From contig DXEQ01000217.1 of the NCBI GenBank assembly GCA_019114885.1, forward strand, positions 1 through 9,710: DNA of 9,710 nucleotides, written 5' to 3'. This DNA comes from Candidatus Anaerobutyricum stercoripullorum. Lineage in GTDB: Bacteria > Bacillota > Clostridia > Lachnospirales > Lachnospiraceae. The position numbers were made by a program, and so were the translations under genes. The stretch's first letter is position 1. Each line of letters starts with the position of its first letter. Positions 1 through 5,616 of this stretch are shown here, piece by piece. The notes below the pieces were generated by a model, which was not told the origin of the DNA, ran no database searches, and saw nothing but the letters and a program-made list of their open reading frames with translations.

Positions 1-81
1 GCCATAGCCGATGATCGCGATCGTCTTGCCATCCAGTAAGGAAAGGTTACAATCTTCCTGATAATAAATCTTTGCTGCCAT
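1..81 (-). CDS. ilvC: Ketol-acid reductoisomerase, N-terminal fragment
   Basis: Only the first 27 codons are inside the window; the gene continues past the left edge. The translation begins MAAKIYYQEDCNLSLLDGKT and runs on into IAIIGYG. This matches the start of class I ketol-acid reductoisomerases, where a short lead-in is followed by the first strand of the NADPH-binding Rossmann fold and its glycine-rich GYG loop. The enzyme rearranges and reduces acetolactate or acetohydroxybutyrate in valine, isoleucine and leucine synthesis, in the cytoplasm. The ATG at 81-79 is preceded by an excellent TAGGAGGAA ribosome-binding site. It lies 137 bases downstream of ilvN on the same strand, which fits the usual ilv gene order. 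Identification is firm although only the N-terminus is seen. Confidence 0.93.
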   Translation of the reverse strand, partial: MAAKIYYQEDCNLSLLDGKTIAIIGYG

Positions 82-87
82 GTTGAT

Positions 88-94
88 TCCTCCT
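88..94 (-). promoter_or_regulatory. Strong ribosome-binding site of ilvC
   Basis: On the minus strand AGGAGGA lies six bases upstream of the ilvC ATG (79-81). It fixes that start codon and suggests high translation. Confidence 0.8.
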
Positions 95-183
95 AAAGTT
101 AAACAATATTTTCAGCCAGTTTATCTTTGTCTGCATTACCGCAGTACGCTAACGCTTTAGCTTGATAAATAAGCTCCTCTGTT

Positions 184-212
184 ATAATACTACTCTTTCT
201 AAAAGAAATCAA
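184..212 (-). promoter_or_regulatory. Candidate sigma-A promoter for ilvC
   Basis: Minus strand: TTGATT (212-207) and TATTAT (189-184) are separated by exactly 17 bases, matching the -35 consensus at 4 of 6 and the -10 at 5 of 6 positions. Transcription would start near 177 and give a leader of about 95 bases before ilvC. That leader can form two small hairpins: GCTAA/TTAGC with a 4-base loop at 148-161, and CTGC/GCAG at 131-144. This would let ilvC be expressed independently of ilvN. It is seen as a sequence pattern only, in an AT-rich gap where chance matches are more likely. Confidence 0.5.
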
Positions 213-218
213 CCCCTT

Positions 219-713
219 TTACCGTTTTAACACACTCATTCCTCTTCCGAGGCCGGTAAGTCCGGTTCTGACCATCTCAAGAACTTCAAAATCCGACAGC
301 AGATTCAGGAAAGCGTCCAGCTTGTTCTGGGTTCCGGTCAGCTCGATCATGACGGATTCCATGGATACGTCCACGATCTTGGCCCGGAATACATCGGCGA
401 TGGCGATGATATCCTGTTTCTCCTTCTTATCCGCCAGCACCTTCACCAACACCAGTTCCCGGCACACGGACTCTTTGTCATCGAGAACGATGATCCGGCG
501 CACTTCCTCCAGCTTCTGGATCTGGTTGCGGATCTGCTCGAGAATCTGGTCGTCTCCGCTGACTGCCACCGTGATCCTCGTGTACTTCGGGCTGTCGGTC
601 ACTCCGGCGGACAGACTGTCGATATTATAGCCTCTGCGGCTGAACAGGGAAGCCACTCTGGCAAGAACGCCCGGATTGTTGTCAACTAACAGGGAAAGAA
701 CGATCTGTTTCAT
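219..713 (-). CDS. ilvN: Acetolactate synthase small (regulatory) subunit
   Basis: The 164-residue protein is the usual length for the small subunit of acetohydroxyacid synthase. It carries an N-terminal ACT domain (about residues 3-75, with the DNNPGVLARVASLF segment and the following RRGYNIDSL). A C-terminal ALS_ss domain follows (about 80-160), ending in TGLTGLGRGMSVLKR. The asparagine, glycine and asparagine positions that line the valine-binding site in family members (around N12/N13, G15 and N30) are present, so feedback inhibition by valine is likely. It would activate and regulate the catalytic IlvB subunit, which is not next to it: the upstream neighbour is an LCP protein. AAGGAGAG at 723-730 precedes the ATG, a slightly long but workable spacing. 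ilvC follows 137 bases downstream. The symbol ilvH would be equally valid. Confidence 0.95.
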   Translation of the reverse strand: MKQIVLSLLVDNNPGVLARVASLFSRRGYNIDSLSAGVTDSPKYTRITVAVSGDDQILEQIRNQIQKLEEVRRIIVLDDKESVCRELVLVKVLADKKEKQDIIAIADVFRAKIVDVSMESVMIELTGTQNKLDAFLNLLSDFEVLEMVRTGLTGLGRGMSVLKR

Positions 714-756
714 TTTACTATACTCTCCTTTTACTGATCTGAACAGATAACAAGGA

Positions 757-788
757 GGATTCGGACTGGTGTGTACCGGTCCGAATCC
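757..788. other. Intergenic hairpin between the LCP gene and ilvN
   Basis: A perfect 10-base inverted repeat (GGATTCGGAC at 757-766 against GTCCGAATCC at 779-788) encloses a further GGT/ACC pair and a GTGT loop. There is no run of T after it on either strand, so it is not a standard intrinsic terminator. A second hairpin lies just upstream on the minus strand (811-826, GCCGGC with a TAAG loop and GTCGGC, one G-U pair). Together they fill most of the 120-base gap after the LCP stop codon and before ilvN. They could act as an mRNA processing or stability element, a weak terminator, or an ilvN leader structure. Confidence 0.55.
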
Positions 789-833
789 CCTCTGTCCGTA
801 TACTTGCTCTGCCGACCTTAGCCGGCATATATG

Positions 834-1967
834 CTAATAAGTAGAAATACCTTCCGTCTTCTCCGGATAGTATCCCTCAATAAAGTTATCGTTGCCCACG
901 CCGTATTCGTCATTGACTCCCGGGTCTTCTCCCGTTCCAAAGATGAAGTACTGCAGAGCCTGGCTGTTCGCCTCGTAGTCTACCTGCATCACCCATGCGC
1001 CGTTGCCGCCCAGACGGCCCTCCGTATAAGAGCCCTCATACGGGATACGCAGCTGTTCGATCTCCGTGGTTCCCATGGTGATGACGGAAGTCATCAGACT
1101 CCGGATCTGCTGCTCTGTCAGGTCGGTCTTCACGTATTTGAGCGCCTTCATGCAGATGTTGGTGATGGTCATGATGTCTTCGCTCTTTAACTGATTGAAG
1201 ATGGCCATCAATACCTTTCTCTGGCGGTCGGTACGGCCGAACTCACCGGAAACGTCCTGACGGATCCGGCAGTAAGCCAGCGCCTGGTACGGGGTCAGCA
1301 GGTTGGCTCCCGCCACCACATTTTTCTCGCCGTGCTTGGATGTGGAGTACGCAGTCTGGAGGAAATATGCCTCCGCCTCCGTCAGATCCATCTGGACGCC
1401 ACCCAGCAGATCCACCACTTCACGGAACGCTTCCATATCCACTTCCACATAGCCGTCCAGCTTGATGCCGAAGTTCTCCGCGATGGTCTCATATTCCAGC
1501 TGCACGCCGCCATAGGCATAGGCCGCGTTAAACTTGTGGTAACCGTATCCCGGAATATCAATATACATATCTCTCATGAGAGAGGTGAGCTTTAACTTGC
1601 CGTTCTTTAAATCCACGGTGGCGATCATGGTCGTATCGGAACGTCCCGCCTCGGTCTCGTCGGCACGCTTGTCCGCGCCGATCAGCAGGATGTTGACCAC
1701 ATCCTGATCATATACAAGGTCTGTCTCCACCACGTCCGCGTCCCGCAGCGCCGTCTCCGTATCAGTCTGGATCGTTGTGGTCGCCGCCGTATAATAGGCC
1801 GCCACCGCGCCTCCCAGAGCGGAGAAGGAAAACAGTACCACCAGAAGGAGACCGACAAGAATCTGGGCCGCAATCCTGCGCTTCCTGCCGCGGCGTCTGC
1901 TCTTTTTCTCCCGTCCTTCTTCTTTTTCTATGGTATCCTGTAAGATATTCTCTTTCTGATTATCCAA
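834..1967 (-). CDS. LytR-CpsA-Psr (LCP) family wall-glycopolymer attachment protein
   Basis: LCP proteins sit on the outer face of the membrane and transfer undecaprenyl-linked glycopolymers (teichoic acids, capsule, wall polysaccharide) to peptidoglycan. The 377-residue protein has a basic cytoplasmic head (KKSRRRGRKRR, about 22-32), one membrane helix (about 33-58), and then the LCP domain from about residue 90 to 270. The domain shows VNILLIGADKR, the GRSDT motif (R109, D111), SLMRDMYIDIPG (R132, D133) and an arginine-rich CRIRQDVSGEFGRTDRQR segment (about 233-250). These are the conserved residues that bind the polyprenyl phosphate. The tail is acidic and aromatic-rich. The start chosen is the TTG at 1967-1965, because AGGAGG (1977-1982) lies nine bases upstream. 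An earlier in-frame TTG at 1991 would put that ribosome site inside the gene. The glycosyltransferase upstream fits a shared role in surface polysaccharide. The polymer it handles cannot be told. Confidence 0.92.
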   Translation of the reverse strand: MDNQKENILQDTIEKEEGREKKSRRRGRKRRIAAQILVGLLLVVLFSFSALGGAVAAYYTAATTTIQTDTETALRDADVVETDLVYDQDVVNILLIGADKRADETEAGRSDTTMIATVDLKNGKLKLTSLMRDMYIDIPGYGYHKFNAAYAYGGVQLEYETIAENFGIKLDGYVEVDMEAFREVVDLLGGVQMDLTEAEAYFLQTAYSTSKHGEKNVVAGANLLTPYQALAYCRIRQDVSGEFGRTDRQRKVLMAIFNQLKSEDIMTITNICMKALKYVKTDLTEQQIRSLMTSVITMGTTEIEQLRIPYEGSYTEGRLGGNGAWVMQVDYEANSQALQYFIFGTGEDPGVNDEYGVGNDNFIEGYYPEKTEGISTY

Positions 1968-1976
1968 AATCTGAAA

Positions 1977-1982
1977 CCTCCT
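1977..1982 (-). promoter_or_regulatory. Ribosome-binding site that fixes a TTG start for the LCP gene
   Basis: Minus-strand AGGAGG, nine bases before the TTG at 1967-1965. No ATG or GTG lies at a suitable distance, so TTG initiation is the best reading. Confidence 0.75.
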
Positions 1983-2058
1983 GTAATACAAATCTTACTT
2001 CTCTTATCCTGACGTACCGGAAAACGCGCGGCACGCCGGTGACAAACTCTTTTTATAC

Positions 2059-2085
2059 ATTATACTAATTTCCAGTGGTTTTCAA
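2059..2085 (-). promoter_or_regulatory. Candidate promoter of the LCP gene
   Basis: Minus strand: TTGAAA (2085-2080, 5 of 6) and a perfect TATAAT (2064-2059) are separated by 15 bases, which is shorter than the usual 17. The DNA just upstream is very AT-rich, with two GAATTTT copies two bases apart, and could serve as an UP-like element. Initiation near 2052 would give a leader of about 85 bases containing an imperfect GC-rich hairpin (ACCGG/CCGGT arms). It would let the LCP gene be expressed separately from the glycosyltransferase. Confidence 0.5.
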
Positions 2086-2114
2086 GATAAAAATTCTTAA
2101 AATTCCGCGTTTTT

Positions 2115-3026
2115 CTACATTTTCCAGTAAGACGGATTTAAGGAAATTTTCAGAATCAGCCATTTTGGAAGCCTTCTGTAGTTCTGTCCCAACTTATAAC
2201 CCACGTATTTCATGCCGTTTTGCCAGATGATGTGCGGTACAAGACCGGGCCTTCCCTTTCGGATAAAATACGCAAGCGTCGTCTTTACAAGCCGGATTCC
2301 CTCAGACTCCGAGCGCACTGTCCGAAACAAGCCGCCGGCATCCACCTGAGAGACCGCCAGGTCAAAATTTCTCTTAAGCTGCTCCACGCCGGTATAATTA
2401 TGCCAGTGCCATACTCTGGCGTCGGCGGCGTAGGCAATCTTTTTTCCGGCCTCGATCAACCTGGAAGCGAAGATCATATCTTCATTAAAAATGGTATGCA
2501 GGGGGAATCCTCCCATATCATCATAGACGGACTTGCGGTAGGCAGCGCACACATTGGAACAGAAAAATGTCTTGATTCCCAGAGTCGGCAGATCATCCTT
2601 TGACTTGACACGACTCTCCTTCGGATAATTGAACTGTCTGGTGTAGGCTTCCACCGGATTGTCCTTCCAGTCGGCCATTTGCCGTCCGTAGGCAGCGCAG
2701 ACTTCCGGGTCCGCGAAGGGCTTCGTAAGATTCTCCAGCAGGAACTCGTCCGCCGGTATGGCGTCCTGGGTCAGCAGTACAATGATATCCCCGCTGCACA
2801 TGGCAGCCGCCCGGTTCCTCGTCCCGCCGTGATCGAACTCCGCCTTGCGGATGTGCACGATCTCTCCCTGCGGCAGCTTCGCAAACTCCCTGCTGTGAAA
2901 AAGTTCTTCTTCCGTGTTGATCAGCAGGATCCGGTCCGGCTGCAGGGTCTGCCGACGGAGCATCCGCAGGTTTTTATCCAGTTTTTCATCAGGTTTATAG
3001 GTAGGTATGATCACATCTATCTTCAT
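2115..3026 (-). CDS. Family 2 glycosyltransferase, rhamnosyltransferase-like
   Basis: The 303-residue protein opens with MKIDVIIPTYKPDEKL, the first strand and nucleotide-binding loop of a GT-A fold (GT2 family). It continues with FDHGGTRNRAA (about 64-74) and LLTQDAIPAD (about 84-93), where Q87-D88 stands in for the metal-binding DXD motif. The acceptor-side segment GGFPLHTIFNEDMIFASRL (about 172-190) contains the catalytic-type ED pair E182-D183. H207 and H209 (WHWH) follow. The RNRAA and NEDM motifs resemble bacterial rhamnosyltransferases that build O-antigen or wall polysaccharides, but the sugar cannot be fixed from sequence. There is no obvious membrane helix; it would act at the inner face of the membrane on a lipid-linked or nucleotide sugar substrate. 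A GGAGG site (3037-3041) lies ten bases before the ATG. It sits between metH and the LCP gene. Confidence 0.88.
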   Translation of the reverse strand: MKIDVIIPTYKPDEKLDKNLRMLRRQTLQPDRILLINTEEELFHSREFAKLPQGEIVHIRKAEFDHGGTRNRAAAMCSGDIIVLLTQDAIPADEFLLENLTKPFADPEVCAAYGRQMADWKDNPVEAYTRQFNYPKESRVKSKDDLPTLGIKTFFCSNVCAAYRKSVYDDMGGFPLHTIFNEDMIFASRLIEAGKKIAYAADARVWHWHNYTGVEQLKRNFDLAVSQVDAGGLFRTVRSESEGIRLVKTTLAYFIRKGRPGLVPHIIWQNGMKYVGYKLGQNYRRLPKWLILKISLNPSYWKM

Positions 3027-3043
3027 TCTATAACATCCTCCCT

Positions 3044-3092
3044 GACCGTCGGATCCGGCCGTCTTTTAGCGACGGCATCCGAATCGCCGGTC
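3044..3092 (-). other. Long intercistronic hairpin between metH and the glycosyltransferase gene
   Basis: In the 70-base gap after metH, minus-strand RNA can form nested stems: GACCG with CGGTC (outer, 3088-3092 with 3044-3048), CGGAT with ATCCG (3077-3081 with 3050-3054), and a perfect GCCGTC/GACGGC stem (3071-3076 with 3058-3063) around a 7-base loop. No U-run follows, and the structure ends just before the GGAGG site of the downstream gene. It is therefore more likely a processing, stabilising or translation-control element, or a weak terminator, than a strong intrinsic terminator. Confidence 0.55.
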
Positions 3093-3096
3093 CATT

Positions 3097-5616
3097 TTAT
3101 GCGTCCAGAAGGGACTGCACCAGTTTTACCGCCTCCGCGGCGTCTTTGGAATATCCGTCGGCCCCGATCTCATCGGCGAAGCTCTGCGTTGTCACCGCGC
3201 CGCCGATGATCACCCTGACATCCATCTTTTTCTCATTGCGCAGGCGGATGGTATCTTTCATCCGCATCATGGTCGTCGTCATAAGCGCCGATAAGGCTAT
3301 GATAGACGCGCCGTATTCTTCCGCTGCCGCAATGATCTTCTCCGCCGGTACGTCCTTGCCCAGATCGTACACCTGATACCCATAATTTTTCAGCATCAGG
3401 GCCACCAGATTCTTGCCGATATCGTGGATATCCCCCTCCACGGTGGCGATCACGATGACCGGCTTTTCGTCCGTGTCGCCGCCCTCCTGCAGCAGAGGCT
3501 CCAGATAGCCGATGGCCTCCTTCATGGCGTTGGCGCTGGCAATGAGCTGCGGCAGGAAATACGCCTGTATGTCAAAGAGACGTCCCACCTCGTTGATGGC
3601 CGGGATCAGCTGCCCGTCCAGAATATCTTTTGCCGCCGTCCCCCGCGCGAGTTCTTCCTGCACCTTTTCCACAATCCCATTTTTTCTTCCTTTCAGCACC
3701 GCCTCAAACACCGGCGTCTGGGCAGACGCTGCCGTTTTCGCCCCGGAATCCGGCGTGCCGGACGAAGCTTCCGATGCGGCCTGCTGCCGCCCGGTTCCTG
3801 CTGCCATCTGCTGTTCAGTTGCCCCGGCGCCCGCCGGTACATTTCCTGAGGTATGTGCCGCGAAGGTCTGTCGCTCTTTGATCTGCTGCACCCGGGTGAT
3901 GTAGGTCTCATCCGCCTGCGGCTTGTCTTTAAGAAGATCCGCCGCACAGGCCAGTCCCATCAGCAGATCGTTGGACGGATTGGCGATCGCCATGGTCAGC
4001 CCGTTCTGAATGGCCATGGCCGCAAAAGCGCCGTTGACGTACGACCGTTCCGGCAGTCCGAAGGAGATATTGGAAAGTCCCACCGCAGTGCACAGTCCCA
4101 GTTCTTCTTTACAGTAGCGAATCGTCTCCAGCGTCTCAAGCGCCGCCTGTTTGTTGGCTCCGACCGTAGTCACAAGGCCGTCCACAATGATACGGTTTTT
4201 CCCGATTCCGCAGGCCTCTGCCCTGGCAAGAAGCTGATGGATCAGTTCTTTTTTCTCCTCCGGGCTTTTCGGCAGACCTTTGTCCGAAAGGGGCAGGAGG
4301 ATGAACATGGCGCCATATTTTCTGACCAGCGGCAATAGCTTTTCCACCTTCTCTTTCTCCATGGAGACAGAGTTGACCAGCGCCCGGCCCGGATACGCTC
4401 TGAGCGCCGCCTCCATCACCTCCACATAGCTGGTATCGATACACAGCGGCAGGTCAGAAACCATGGAAACCTTCTGAATCGCTTTCAGCATCATCTCTTT
4501 CTCATCAATGCCGTTGGTCCCCATATTGATATCAAGGATGTGCGCGCCCAGCTCTTCCTGTTCTTCCGCCATCTCTTCCACGAGATCAAGTCTTCCTTCC
4601 CGCAGTTCCTGCTGTAGTCTCTTCTTTCCCGTCGGATTGATCCTCTCACCGATGATGAGGAAAGGACCGTCCGGAAGAATCTCCTGGCTTTTTCTCTCCG
4701 AGGCCAGCATGATCGGGTGCCGGTTCTCCGGCGGTACGGTCGCAAGTCCACGTACACGCCCGGCAAGCTGTGCGATGTGCTCCGGTGTAGTGCCGCAGCA
4801 GCCGCCCAGCAATCCGGCTCCCGCCTCCACGAAGGCCGGTCCGAAGGAAGCGAATTCCTCCGCACTCATCGGATAGATCGTCTCTCCCTCCACCAGTTCC
4901 GGCAGTCCCGCATTCGGTTTGACCAGAAGCGGAACATCCGCATACTCTTTCATCTTTCTGACCACCGGGAGCATCTGTTCCGGTCCCGTGGAACAGTTGA
5001 CTCCGATCACATCCGCGCCAATACTCTGCAGCACGACTACCGCAGTGACAGGATCTGTGCCGTACAGGGTTCTGCCATCTTCCTGAAATGTCATGGACGC
5101 CATCACCGGAAGATCACACACTTCTCTGATGGCGATCACTGCCGCCCGGGTCTCCGCCAGACTCATCATGGTCTCCACCACAAACAGATCAACGCCGGCC
5201 TCGAAAAGACAGCGGGCCTGTTCTTTGTAAATGTCGATCAGTTCCTCCAGCTTCATCGGTCCCACCGGCTCCAGCGCCACGCCGGTCATGGTCATGTCGC
5301 CGGCCACCAGCGCCCGGTCTTTCGCCGCCTTCTTACTGATGGTGACCAGTCTCTTGTTGATCTCCTCCGTCCGGTCTGATAAGCCATACTCTTTCAGCTT
5401 CTCCCGGTTGCCGGAGAAGGTCGGCGCATATAAAATATCCGTCCCGGCTTCCACATATTCTTCCTGGAGACGAATCAGCGCCTCTTCATGCTCCATGATC
5501 CAGAGTTCCGGACAAACGCCCGTGGGCATCCCCGCTTTCTGGAGATTGGAACCGGTGGCTCCGTCCAGAATCAACGGTCTTTCTTCTATTCTTTTATATA
5601 ATTCTTCTCTCGTCAT
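3097..5616 (-). CDS. metH: Cobalamin-dependent methionine synthase lacking the reactivation domain
   Basis: This protein should transfer the methyl group of 5-methyl-THF via cobalamin to homocysteine, making methionine. Its 839 residues hold three modules. First is a homocysteine-binding (S-methyltransferase) barrel, about 1-290, with zinc ligands C208 (GVNCS) and C273-C274 (GGCCGTT). Second is a pterin-binding barrel, about 318-575 (LIIGERINPTG, ILDINMGTNG, CIDTSYVEV). Third is a cobalamin cap and Rossmann unit, about 635-839, with the signature VEGDIHDIGKN (D729-H731-G734, H731 being the lower cobalt ligand). The E. coli enzyme is about 1,230 residues and ends in an AdoMet-binding reactivation domain; that domain is absent here, as in many clostridial MetH proteins. 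Residues 586-634 form an Ala/Gly/Gln/Ser-rich linker. The ATG overlaps the stop codon of the upstream gene by ATGA, implying translational coupling. A separate reactivating protein must be encoded elsewhere. Confidence 0.93.
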   Translation of the reverse strand: MTREELYKRIEERPLILDGATGSNLQKAGMPTGVCPELWIMEHEEALIRLQEEYVEAGTDILYAPTFSGNREKLKEYGLSDRTEEINKRLVTISKKAAKDRALVAGDMTMTGVALEPVGPMKLEELIDIYKEQARCLFEAGVDLFVVETMMSLAETRAAVIAIREVCDLPVMASMTFQEDGRTLYGTDPVTAVVVLQSIGADVIGVNCSTGPEQMLPVVRKMKEYADVPLLVKPNAGLPELVEGETIYPMSAEEFASFGPAFVEAGAGLLGGCCGTTPEHIAQLAGRVRGLATVPPENRHPIMLASERKSQEILPDGPFLIIGERINPTGKKRLQQELREGRLDLVEEMAEEQEELGAHILDINMGTNGIDEKEMMLKAIQKVSMVSDLPLCIDTSYVEVMEAALRAYPGRALVNSVSMEKEKVEKLLPLVRKYGAMFILLPLSDKGLPKSPEEKKELIHQLLARAEACGIGKNRIIVDGLVTTVGANKQAALETLETIRYCKEELGLCTAVGLSNISFGLPERSYVNGAFAAMAIQNGLTMAIANPSNDLLMGLACAADLLKDKPQADETYITRVQQIKERQTFAAHTSGNVPAGAGATEQQMAAGTGRQQAASEASSGTPDSGAKTAASAQTPVFEAVLKGRKNGIVEKVQEELARGTAAKDILDGQLIPAINEVGRLFDIQAYFLPQLIASANAMKEAIGYLEPLLQEGGDTDEKPVIVIATVEGDIHDIGKNLVALMLKNYGYQVYDLGKDVPAEKIIAAAEEYGASIIALSALMTTTMMRMKDTIRLRNEKKMDVRVIIGGAVTTQSFADEIGADGYSKDAAEAVKLVQSLLDA

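Noticed and set aside
714..833. T-box leader before ilvN
   Set aside because: No AGGGTGGNACCGCG-like T-box sequence and too little space for the specifier stem.
1968..1991. Longer LCP start at the TTG of 1991
   Set aside because: The AGGAGG ribosome site would be inside the coding region, and the extra residues (MYYRRFQI) are simply its translation.
2086..2114. Terminator after the glycosyltransferase gene
   Set aside because: T-rich stretches are present, but the only pairing is a weak AT stem with mismatches.
2679..3209. Plus-strand open frame spanning the glycosyltransferase start and metH end
   Set aside because: Low-complexity Arg/Pro-rich translation, no ribosome site, and it overlaps two well-supported minus-strand genes.
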